A DNA stretch of 5,813 nucleotides. It comes from Gulosibacter sediminis (GTDB taxonomy: Bacteria > Actinomycetota > Actinomycetes > Actinomycetales > Microbacteriaceae). The stretch is from contig NZ_JACXJG010000001.1 in assembly GCF_014904065.1 (NCBI RefSeq), positions 44,143 through 49,955 of the forward strand, in the 5' to 3' direction. The notes below the pieces were generated by a model. The model was not told the DNA's origin, made no database searches, and was given only the letters and a program-made list of their open reading frames with translations. The position numbers and the translations under genes were made by a program. This document shows positions 1-5,728 of the stretch, one piece after another (position 1 is the stretch's first letter; each line of letters opens with the position of its first letter).

Positions 1-740
1 TCGGCGCCGGCTGGATCGACGCCGTCGTCGGCGGTGGCGGGCTGATTCAGCTGCCCGCGCTCGTCATCGGCCTGCCGCAGACGCTGCCGAGCCCCTACGT
101 GCTTGGCACGAACAAGCTCGCGTCGTTCATGGGCACGCTGAGTGCGAGCCTCGTCTACCTGCGCAAGCTGCGCACGCAGCTGGCGGTGATTCTGCCGCTC
201 GTGATTGGTGCCTACGCCGGCTCGACCGGGGGAGCGTGGCTGTCGCGCTTTCTGCCGCGCGAGGTGCTCACGCCGATCGTGCTCGTCGCGGTCGTGGGCA
301 TCGGCGCGTACATCCTGTTCAAGCCCAGCCTCGGCCTCAGCCACGAGCCGCGTCATGAGGGCCGCTCACTGGGCTGGCGCTCGGGACTGATCGGCGTTTC
401 GGTCGGCTTCTACGACGGCCTGCTCGGGCCGGGGACCGGCTCGTTCTTCGTGATTCTCATGGTCGCGGTGCTCGGCTTCGGCTTTCTCGAGGCGAGCGTC
501 AACGCGAAGATTGCGAACGTCGTGACGAACATCGCCGCGATCACGCTGTACGGCCTCCACGGCGAGGTCGTGTGGGTGCTCGGCCTCTGCATGGGCGCGG
601 CGAACGTGCTCGGCGCCGTCATCGGCGCCCGCATGGCCGTTCGGCGCGGCTCGTCGTTCGTGCGCAAGATCTTCATCGTCGCTATCTCGATCCTCGCCCT
701 CAAGCTCGGCTGGGACACCCTCGACCTCTTCCTGCTCTGA
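1..740 (+). CDS. TauE/SafE (TSUP) family membrane transporter, 5' end outside the window
   Basis: This is a polytopic inner-membrane protein of the TSUP family, whose characterised members export sulfite or other small sulfur-containing or organic anions; the substrate here cannot be told. The frame is open from base 3 (GGC codon) to a TGA at 738-740, giving 245 visible residues. The GTG at base 99 is internal, because the family's first conserved motif lies before it: G-W-I-D-A-V-V-G-G-G-G then Q-L-P at visible residues 3-18, followed by L-G-T-N-K-L-A-S at 34-41. The second, inverted-repeat copy is seen as G-F-Y-D-G-L-L-G-P-G-T-G at about 135-146, then N-A-K-I-A-N-V-V-T-N. Several hydrophobic helices lie between and after these motifs. 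Family members are usually about 250-260 residues, so only a short N-terminus is missing. The gene converges on sdhB and shares a hairpin region with it. Family assignment is firm; substrate is unknown. Confidence 0.9.
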   Translation, partial: GAGWIDAVVGGGGLIQLPALVIGLPQTLPSPYVLGTNKLASFMGTLSASLVYLRKLRTQLAVILPLVIGAYAGSTGGAWLSRFLPREVLTPIVLVAVVGIGAYILFKPSLGLSHEPRHEGRSLGWRSGLIGVSVGFYDGLLGPGTGSFFVILMVAVLGFGFLEASVNAKIANVVTNIAAITLYGLHGEVVWVLGLCMGAANVLGAVIGARMAVRRGSSFVRKIFIVAISILALKLGWDTLDLFLL

Positions 741-747
741 CCCGTGC

Positions 748-779
748 CGCGCGTCGCAGCCTAGCTGGGTGCGCGCGCG
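748..779 (+). terminator. Possible GC-rich hairpin just after the transporter gene
   Basis: Seven bases after the transporter stop, CGCGCGTCGCA (748-758) can pair with TGCGCGCGCG (770-779). This is a 10-bp stem with one bulged T (754) and an 11-base loop. There is no T-run after it. It may be a first, weaker stop signal for the + strand transcript ahead of the perfect hairpin at 800-837. Alternating CG runs pair easily by chance, so confidence is low. Confidence 0.35.
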
Positions 780-799
780 ACGCTCGCCCGGGAAACGAG

Positions 800-837
800 C
801 CGGGGCGCGCATCCGACGAATCGGATGCGCGCCCCGG
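800..837. terminator. Bidirectional hairpin terminator between convergent genes
   Basis: CCGGGGCGCGCATCCGA (800-816) is followed by a CGAA loop and its exact reverse complement (821-837), a perfect 17-bp stem. The flanking pairs 799-838 (G-T) and 798-839 (A-T) can lengthen it on the + strand. Read from the - strand the loop is UUCG, a stable tetraloop, although here it is closed by A-U rather than the classic C-G. The stem begins 14 bases after the sdhB stop and 59 bases after the transporter stop, so it can end both transcripts. There is no clear T-tract on either side; actinobacterial terminators often lack one. On the - strand a small GCTCG/CGAGC stem (782-786 with 796-800) follows at once and overlaps its base. 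Confidence 0.8.
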
Positions 838-851
838 TTACCAGCCTCAGG

Positions 852-1610
852 CTACGGACGACCGCGCAGCACGGCCTGCTTGACCTCGGCGATGGCCTTG
901 GTGACCTCGATGCCGCGGGGGCATGCCTCGGTGCAGTTGAAGGTGGTGCGGCAGCGCCACACGCCCTCCTGGTCGTTGAGGATGTCGAGACGGGTCGACG
1001 CGGCCTCGTCACGCGAGTCGAAGATGAAGCGGTGTGCGTTCACGATCGCGGCGGGGCCGAAGTACTGGCCGTCGGTCCAGAACACCGGGCACGAGGTCGT
1101 GCACGCGGCGCAGAGGATGCACTTGGTCGTGTCGTCGAACACGGCGCGGTCCTCGATCGACTGGATGCGCTCCTTCTCGGGCTTGTCCGAAGCCTGCAGG
1201 AAGGGCTGCACCTCCTTGAACGACTCGAAGAAGGGGTCCATGTCGACGATGAGGTCGCGCTCGAGCGGCAGACCCTTGATGGCCTCGACGTACACCGGCT
1301 TGGTGATGTCGAGGTCCTTGATCAGCGTCTTGCACGCGAGGCGGTTGCGGCCGTTGATGCGCATGGCGTCGGAGCCACACACGCCGTGCGCGCACGAGCG
1401 GCGGAACGCGAGGGTCGAGTCCTGCTCCCACTTAATCTGGTGCAGGGCATCGAGGATGCGGTTGGTCGAGTACATGTCGACGGTGAACGACTGCCAGTAC
1501 GGCTCCTGGTCGGTCTCCGAGCTGTAGCGACGCACGACAATCTCGACCTTGAAGGGCTTCTCCGGCTCTTCGACCTGGGGCGCGGCGGTGTCTACCTGCG
1601 ATTCAGTCAT
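852..1610 (-). CDS. sdhB: Succinate dehydrogenase iron-sulfur subunit SdhB
   Basis: This 252-residue subunit of complex II carries electrons from the FAD of SdhA to the quinone site at the membrane. The N-terminal ferredoxin-like domain holds the [2Fe-2S] ligands C73, C78, D81 and C93; aspartate in the third position is also found in E. coli SdhB, so it is not a defect. The C-terminal domain has C164-x2-C167-x2-C170-x3-C174-P and C220-x5-C226-x3-C230-P. By family pattern C164, C167, C170 and C230 bind [4Fe-4S], while C174, C220 and C226 bind [3Fe-4S]. The ATG start at 1610 is preceded by AAGGGAG (1626-1620) at 9 bases, and no upstream start is needed. The gene is last in the operon, 23 bases after sdhA, and ends 15 bases before a strong hairpin. 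The first 18 residues are acidic, variable and probably disordered. Length and motifs are normal for the family. Confidence 0.97.
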   Translation of the reverse strand: MTESQVDTAAPQVEEPEKPFKVEIVVRRYSSETDQEPYWQSFTVDMYSTNRILDALHQIKWEQDSTLAFRRSCAHGVCGSDAMRINGRNRLACKTLIKDLDITKPVYVEAIKGLPLERDLIVDMDPFFESFKEVQPFLQASDKPEKERIQSIEDRAVFDDTTKCILCAACTTSCPVFWTDGQYFGPAAIVNAHRFIFDSRDEAASTRLDILNDQEGVWRCRTTFNCTEACPRGIEVTKAIAEVKQAVLRGRP

Positions 1611-1633
1611 TGCGATGATCTCCCTTCAAATTC

Positions 1634-3472
1634 CTAGTACTTGCGTTCCTGCGGCACGTAGTGCGTCATGCGCACCGGCTTCTGCCCCAGGGTGATGTGG
1701 TCGGCCGGGTCGGCCGAAGTGCGGTCACCCGTGAGGTACGCCATCGTGTGGTGCATCCAGTTCTCGTCGTCACGCTTCGGGTAGTCGTCACGCATGTGGC
1801 CACCGCGCGATTCCTTGCGGTTGCGCGCCGTGTAGGTGACGACCTCGGCGAGGTCGAGCAGGAAGCCGAGCTCGATGGCCTCGAGCAGCTCGGTGTTGAA
1901 GCGGTGGCCCTTGTCGTGCACGTGCACGTTGCGGTAGCGCTCGCGCAGCTGGTGGACGACCTTGGTCGCCTCCTCGAGGGTCTCCTCGGTGCGGAACACC
2001 TGGACGTTGGTGTCCATGGTCTCCTGTAGCTCCTTGCGGATGTCGGCGACCGACTCGGTGTGCTGTTCGGCGTCGGTCGCGCGCAGGTCGGCGACGAGGC
2101 CGCGCACGAAGGCGTCGGGTTCGGCGGGGAGCTCAACGTAGTCGGCGGTCTTCGCGTACTTCACGGCCGAGCGGCCGGCGCGCTTACCGAAGACGTTGAT
2201 GTCGAGGAGCGAGTTGGTGCCGAGACGGTTCGAGCCGTGCACCGAGACGCACGCGCACTCACCGGCCGCGTAGAGGCCGGGCACGATGTCCTCGTTATCG
2301 TTCGCGAGCACCTCGGAGTCGTTGTTCGTCGGGATGCCACCCATGGCGTAGTGCGCCGTGGGGTACACGGGCACGGGCTCGGTCACCGGGTCGACACCGA
2401 GGTACGTGCGAGCGAACTCGGTGATGTCGGGGAGCTTCGTCTCAAGCACCTCGGCACCGAGGTGGGTGCAGTCGAGGTAGACGTAGTCCTTGTTCGGGCC
2501 GGCACCGCGGCCGTCGAGCACTTCCTGCACCATCGAACGGGCCACGATGTCACGCGGCGCCAGGTCCTTAATGGTCGGCGCGTAGCGCTCCATGAAGCGC
2601 TCACCTGAGTCGTTACGCAGGATCGCACCCTCACCACGCGCACCCTCGGTGAGGAGGATGCCGAGGCCGGCAAGGCCGGTCGGGTGGAACTGGAAGAACT
2701 CCATGTCTTCGAGCGGCAGGCCGTTGCGCCAGATGATGCCGACGCCGTCACCCGTGAGGGTGTGCGCGTTCGACGTGGTCTTGAAGACCTTGCCGAAGCC
2801 ACCGGTCGCGAAGATGAACGACTTGCCCTGGAACACGTGCAGGTGGCCGGTCTTGAGCTCGTACGCGATGACCGCGGCCGGGCGCTTCACGCCGTCGACC
2901 TCAACGAACGACACGTCGAGCGCGTAGTACTCGTTGAAGAAGCGGATGTTGTGCTTGACGCAGTTCTGGTACAGCGTCTGGAGGATCATGTGGCCGGTGC
3001 GGTCGGCGGCGTAGCAGGCGCGGCGAACGGGCGCCTTGCCGTGCTCGCGCGTGTGCCCACCGAAGCGACGCTGGTCGATCTTGCCCTCGGGCGTGCGGTT
3101 GAAGGGCAGGCCCATGTTCTCGAGGTCGAGGACGGCCTCGATGGCCTCCTTCGCGAGGATCTCGGCCGAGTCCTGGTCAACCAGGTAGTCGCCACCCTTG
3201 ACGGTGTCGTAGGTGTGCCACTCCCAGTTGTCGTCCTCGACGTTCGCGAGGGCGGCGGCCATGCCACCCTGCGCTGCACCGGTGTGCGAGCGGGTCGGGT
3301 AGAGCTTGGTGACGACGTCGATCACCGCACCGGTGCCGGCCTGCTCGGCCGCCTCGATGGCGGCGCGCATGCCCGCGCCGCCGGCGCCGACGATCACGAT
3401 CTCGTTGCGGTGGAAGTGGACGGTGACGCCGTCCACAACCTTGGTGGTGTCCTTCAGCTGTTCAGCAGCCAT
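1634..3472 (-). CDS. sdhA: Succinate dehydrogenase flavoprotein subunit SdhA
   Basis: This 612-residue catalytic subunit oxidises succinate to fumarate on the cytoplasmic face and passes electrons to SdhB. The FAD dinucleotide motif is G29-A-G-G-A-G34. The motif R61-S-H-T-G-A-A-Q-G-G contains H63, the expected site of covalent (8-alpha-histidyl) FAD attachment by comparison with E. coli H45. Expected dicarboxylate and catalytic residues are present: H263 in H-P-T-G, E276 in T-E-G-A-R-G-E-G, the proton-shuttle arginine R307 in [11 protein letters not shown]374 in P-T-A-H-Y-A-M-G-G, and R416 in [12 protein letters not shown]. The C-terminal domain ends with [18 protein letters not shown] and N-W-M-H-H-T, typical of SdhA rather than L-aspartate oxidase. 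It follows sdhD by 55 bases and precedes sdhB by 23. The ATG at 3472 is the only fitting start, because an in-frame TAG lies 24 bases upstream with no start codon between. The Shine-Dalgarno element is unusually distant. Confidence 0.98.
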   Translation of the reverse strand: MAAEQLKDTTKVVDGVTVHFHRNEIVIVGAGGAGMRAAIEAAEQAGTGAVIDVVTKLYPTRSHTGAAQGGMAAALANVEDDNWEWHTYDTVKGGDYLVDQDSAEILAKEAIEAVLDLENMGLPFNRTPEGKIDQRRFGGHTREHGKAPVRRACYAADRTGHMILQTLYQNCVKHNIRFFNEYYALDVSFVEVDGVKRPAAVIAYELKTGHLHVFQGKSFIFATGGFGKVFKTTSNAHTLTGDGVGIIWRNGLPLEDMEFFQFHPTGLAGLGILLTEGARGEGAILRNDSGERFMERYAPTIKDLAPRDIVARSMVQEVLDGRGAGPNKDYVYLDCTHLGAEVLETKLPDITEFARTYLGVDPVTEPVPVYPTAHYAMGGIPTNNDSEVLANDNEDIVPGLYAAGECACVSVHGSNRLGTNSLLDINVFGKRAGRSAVKYAKTADYVELPAEPDAFVRGLVADLRATDAEQHTESVADIRKELQETMDTNVQVFRTEETLEEATKVVHQLRERYRNVHVHDKGHRFNTELLEAIELGFLLDLAEVVTYTARNRKESRGGHMRDDYPKRDDENWMHHTMAYLTGDRTSADPADHITLGQKPVRMTHYVPQERKY

Positions 3473-3486
3473 GATGTTCGAAAAGT

Positions 3487-3491
3487 TCCTT
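3487..3491 (-). promoter_or_regulatory. Distant ribosome binding site of sdhA
   Basis: The only purine-rich element before the sdhA ATG is AAGGA (3491-3487), 14 bases from the start codon; 5-9 bases is usual. A weak 4-bp stem, CGAA (3493-3490) with TTCG (3482-3479), would place most of this element in a 7-base loop and shorten the effective spacing. Whether the hairpin forms is inference. Confidence 0.45.
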
Positions 3492-3527
3492 CGTTCTACG
3501 CGTTCGCGAGCGGTGTTCAGCGGCGCA

Positions 3528-3977
3528 CTAGGCGGCGCAGACCGAAACCGACCCGGCGCCGTGGATGCAGGGGTTCACGCCGAAGGCGATGAGCACGATG
3601 ATGCCGAGGATGATCTCGACGGCGCAGGCGATCCACAGCGTGGTGATGAGCGCCTTGCGCGGGCCCGGCTTGTAGACGTAGTCGTTCACGATGGTGCGAA
3701 GACCGTTGGTGCCATGGATCATCGCGAGCACGAGCAGGAGGCCGTCCCAGATGAGCCAGAACGAGAACTGGAACTTCTCGGCGACAACGAACTGGTAGTC
3801 AATCTGGTGCACACCGTCGCCTGCGATGAGGTTCGAGTAGAGGTGCACGAAAACGAGGATGATGAGCAGCACGCCCGAGACGCGCATGAAGACCCAGCCG
3901 GTGCGCTCGAGGTTACCGGAGCTCTTCTTGCGCTCGGAGAGCGGGGTGCGAGGGTATTCGACAGTTTCGATAGTCAT
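3528..3977 (-). CDS. sdhD: Succinate dehydrogenase membrane anchor subunit SdhD
   Basis: This 149-residue protein is the second membrane anchor of complex II. It has three hydrophobic helices at about 29-50, 73-97 and 110-133, with a cytoplasmic N-terminus inferred from family topology and the basic residues R15, K17 and K18. Helix I carries R32-V-S-G and H45. Helix II carries H88[11 protein letters not shown]99-Y100. H88 aligns with the heme b ligand H71 of E. coli SdhD, and D99-Y100 with its quinone-site D82-Y83. H45 has no E. coli counterpart and is discussed as a possible second heme ligand. The C-terminus after helix III is short, with two cysteines (C137, C147) on what should be the outer face. 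The ATG at 3977 follows AGGGGGA by 6 bases, and the gene starts 12 bases after the sdhC stop. Sequence similarity between different SdhD proteins is low; the call rests on the motifs and operon position. Confidence 0.93.
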   Translation of the reverse strand: MTIETVEYPRTPLSERKKSSGNLERTGWVFMRVSGVLLIILVFVHLYSNLIAGDGVHQIDYQFVVAEKFQFSFWLIWDGLLLVLAMIHGTNGLRTIVNDYVYKPGPRKALITTLWIACAVEIILGIIVLIAFGVNPCIHGAGSVSVCAA

Positions 3978-3983
3978 GATGCG

Positions 3984-3990
3984 TCCCCCT
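3984..3990 (-). promoter_or_regulatory. Ribosome binding site of sdhD touching the sdhC stop
   Basis: AGGGGGA (3990-3984) lies 6 bases before the sdhD ATG and shares one base with the sdhC TAA stop (3992-3990). A ribosome ending sdhC would cover this site, which suggests translational coupling and matched amounts of the two anchor subunits. Coupling is inferred from spacing only. Confidence 0.65.
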
Positions 3991-4412
3991 TAGTGACCGA
4001 ACACGTTCGACAGGTGCATGATCGCGAACGGGATCATGACGACGAACCAGATAACAATGACTCCCCAGAACATTCCGCGCTGGATGCGGGTGCCGCCGGG
4101 GAGGAAGTCGATGAGGATGATGCGCAGGCCGTTGAAGGCGTGGTAGGTGATCGCACCCACGAGACCGAGCTCGCCAATACCCATGATCGGGTTCTTGTAC
4201 GTACCGATCACGGTGTTGTACACCTCGGGGCTCACCAGCAGGAGCGCGCTGTCGAGCACGTGCACCAGCAGGAAGAAGAAGATGGCGACACCGGTAATAC
4301 GGTGGAGCACCCACGACCACATGCCTTCATTACCGCGATAGAGGCGACCGCCAAGGGCGCTCTTTTTCGGTGCGGTGGCAGTGGCGGGGGTGCCGGTCGA
4401 GGATGATGACAC
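3990..4412 (-). CDS. sdhC: Succinate dehydrogenase cytochrome b556 subunit SdhC
   Basis: This membrane anchor binds heme b and quinone together with SdhD. Starting at the GTG at 4412 it has 140 residues: a Ser/Thr/Ala-rich tail (1-17), a conserved amphipathic stretch G-G-R-L-Y-R-G-N-E-G, then helices at about 38-60, 79-103 and 113-136. Helix I begins with the family signature S33-x3-H37-R38-I-T-G and carries H51. Helix II has H91-A-F-N-G-L-R-I-I-L-I-D102, where H91 matches the heme ligand H84 of E. coli SdhC. The frame stays open back to a GTG at 4517, which would add 35 residues rich in K, R and S. I prefer 4412 because AGAAGGG sits 7 bases before it, whereas the added stretch is not family-like. 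It is first in the sdhCDAB operon, 167 bases after the glycosyltransferase gene. Confidence 0.94.
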   Translation of the reverse strand: MSSSSTGTPATATAPKKSALGGRLYRGNEGMWSWVLHRITGVAIFFFLLVHVLDSALLLVSPEVYNTVIGTYKNPIMGIGELGLVGAITYHAFNGLRIILIDFLPGGTRIQRGMFWGVIVIWFVVMIPFAIMHLSNVFGH

Positions 4413-4419
4413 GGAACTA

Positions 4420-4426
4420 CCCTTCT
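4420..4426 (-). promoter_or_regulatory. Ribosome binding site that sets the sdhC start
   Basis: AGAAGGG (4426-4420) is followed by a 7-base spacer and GTG at 4412-4410. The alternative upstream GTG at 4517 has no comparable purine run before it. This site is the main reason to place the sdhC start at 4412. Confidence 0.75.
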
Positions 4427-4527
4427 CTTGATCTAGGCCGGCGGCGCTACGTCGCCTGGCGTGTGAGTGGCGCAGGGCACCACGTGACGTGATCTTGCGT
4501 TTTTTTGCACAGCTCACACGTGATGTC
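4427..4527 (-). promoter_or_regulatory. Probable sdh operon promoter and leader region
   Basis: This is the part of the gap between the glycosyltransferase and sdhC that lies after the hairpin. It should hold the operon promoter if sdh is transcribed separately. No consensus promoter is visible. The best pair I can propose on the - strand is GTGTGA (about 4519-4514) and CAAGAT (about 4497-4492) with a 16-base spacer, each matching only three of six consensus bases. An A7 tract (4506-4500 on the - strand) lies between them. ACGTGAT occurs twice on the + strand (4487-4493 and 4518-4524), 31 bases apart, and could be paired operator sites. The region assignment is reasonable; the exact promoter is a guess. 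Confidence 0.35.
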
Positions 4528-4552
4528 AGGTTACCCCGTTTTGAGGCAACCT
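4528..4552 (-). terminator. Hairpin after the glycosyltransferase gene, candidate terminator or attenuator
   Basis: In - strand RNA, AGGUUGCCUC pairs with GGGGUAACCU around an AAAAC loop. This is a 10-bp stem including two G-U pairs, starting 27 bases after the glycosyltransferase stop. The G-U pairs become A-C mismatches on the opposite strand, so the structure favours the - strand transcript. No U-tract follows. It could end or weaken read-through from the glycosyltransferase into sdhC. Confidence 0.4.
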
Positions 4553-4579
4553 TCAGCGAGGAGCGCTATTAGGTGGGCC

Positions 4580-5728
4580 TTACTCGCGGCTGAATGCGGG
4601 GGCCGTTTGGGTCGCCGCGATCACGTCGTCGTAGTGGCCGAGCAGCTCATCGCAGATGCCCTCCCACGAGCGGTCGAGCACGCGGCGGCGGCCGGCCTCG
4701 CCCATCCGGGCCCGGAGTATCCGGTCGCCGACGAGGCGCTCGACGTAGGCCCGCATCGAGTCGACGCCGCCGGCGAAGGCGGGGTCGAAGAGGTAGCCGT
4801 CGTCACCGTGCGTAACAAGGTCGACCGGGCCGCCGGCGAGCGGCGCCACGACGGGCAGGCCGGCGGCGTGCGCCTCCTGCAGCGTCTGGCCGAAGGTCTC
4901 TTCGGTGCCGGTGTGCACGAACAGGTCGAAGCTCGCGTAGGCGAGCGAGAGCTCGCGACCGCTTCGGCGGCCAAGATAGGTGACCTGCATGCCGCGCAGG
5001 GCGGCGCGCACCGACTCGTCGCTCGGGCCCTCGCCGACGATCGCGAGGTGGATGCCCGGAATGCCGCGCAGCTGCGCGAGCCGCTCGACCTGCTTCTCGG
5101 GTGCGAGCCGGCCGACGTAGCCGACGACGACCTCGTCGGGCCCGGCGATGCTCGCGCGCAGCTCGGCGGCGTCGGGCGCGAGGCGGTGGTTCGGGTGGTA
5201 CGCCTCGAGGTCGACGCCGCGGCCCCAGGTCTTTACCCGCTCGAAGCGGTTGCGCTCGAGGTCGCGAATCGAATGGGTCGACGGCGCGAGCGTGACGTCG
5301 GCCTGCGAGTGCACGCTGCGCAGGAACATCCACGTGACCTCGCGCATCGCGCCGAGGCGGTTGCGCTCGGTATAGCCGGCGACGTCGGTCTGGAAGATCG
5401 CGACGGTCGGAATGCCGCGGCGCCGGGCAGTCGCGAGCGCGTTCCACCCGAGCATGAAGGGGGATGCGGCGTGCACCACGTCGGGGTTGAAGTCGCGCAG
5501 CAGCTGGTCGACCTGGAGGCTCGGGAGGCCGACCGGGAACTCGCGGAGGTTCACCGTCGTGACTTCATGCACCGGGAAGCCTGCGTATTCGGCCGGCGCA
5601 CCGGCCTTCGGGCAGATGACGATCGCCTCGTGACCCCGCAGCCGCAGGTGCTCGAGCACCTTGCGCACGCTGTTCGTGACGCCGTTCAGCGTCGGCAGGA
5701 AGCTTTCGGTGACCACTGCGACTCGCAT
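4580..5728 (-). CDS. GT4-type glycosyltransferase, MgtA-like GDP-mannose-dependent alpha-mannosyltransferase
   Basis: This 382-residue GT-B fold enzyme probably transfers mannose from GDP-mannose to a lipid or glycolipid acceptor at the cytoplasmic face of the membrane. The N-terminal acceptor domain starts M-R-V-A-V-V-T-E-S-F-L-P-T-L-N-G-V, with the glycine-rich loop at 12-17 and Q113-T-D in the I-F-Q-T-D-V motif. The C-terminal donor domain has G206-R-L-A-P-E-K212, the phosphate-binding Arg/Lys pair, then V-G-E-G-P at 231-235. The E-x7-E motif is E277 to E285 within E-E-T-F-G-Q-T-L-Q-E-A, followed by P-L-A-G-G-P-V-D-L-V. The start and overall pattern resemble actinobacterial mannosyltransferases of the MgtA/PimB type (Mycobacterium, Corynebacterium), which make mannosyl glycolipids. 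Donor and acceptor are inferred, so no symbol is given. There is no Shine-Dalgarno sequence before the ATG at 5728. It is co-directional with sdh but separated by a hairpin, and no functional link is evident. Confidence 0.9.
   Translation of the reverse strand: MRVAVVTESFLPTLNGVTNSVRKVLEHLRLRGHEAIVICPKAGAPAEYAGFPVHEVTTVNLREFPVGLPSLQVDQLLRDFNPDVVHAASPFMLGWNALATARRRGIPTVAIFQTDVAGYTERNRLGAMREVTWMFLRSVHSQADVTLAPSTHSIRDLERNRFERVKTWGRGVDLEAYHPNHRLAPDAAELRASIAGPDEVVVGYVGRLAPEKQVERLAQLRGIPGIHLAIVGEGPSDESVRAALRGMQVTYLGRRSGRELSLAYASFDLFVHTGTEETFGQTLQEAHAAGLPVVAPLAGGPVDLVTHGDDGYLFDPAFAGGVDSMRAYVERLVGDRILRARMGEAGRRRVLDRSWEGICDELLGHYDDVIAATQTAPAFSRE

Noticed and set aside
1368..1370. Aspartate in place of the third [2Fe-2S] cysteine of SdhB, considered as a defect
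   Set aside because: The same Asp is found in E. coli SdhB, where it is compatible with a working cluster.
769..1637. Long open frames on the + strand opposite sdhB
   Set aside because: They are antisense to a gene with all Fe-S ligands intact, and their products are low-complexity Arg/Ala/Ser- or Val/Leu/Asp-rich chains. GC-rich third positions leave such frames free of stops.
2684..4406. Two long + strand open frames (302 and 366 codons) across sdhA, sdhD and sdhC
   Set aside because: The translations are rich in V, E, D and H with no recognisable domain, and both run across several true genes on the other strand. They are shadow frames.
4461..4520. TGTGA/TCACA half-sites considered as a GlxR/Crp operator
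   Set aside because: The half-sites present are not paired at the 6-base spacing that these regulators need.
4803..5447. A 214-codon - strand frame inside the glycosyltransferase gene
   Set aside because: It is an alternative frame of the same strand with an Arg/Ala/Pro-rich product, whereas the main frame has a full set of GT-B motifs.
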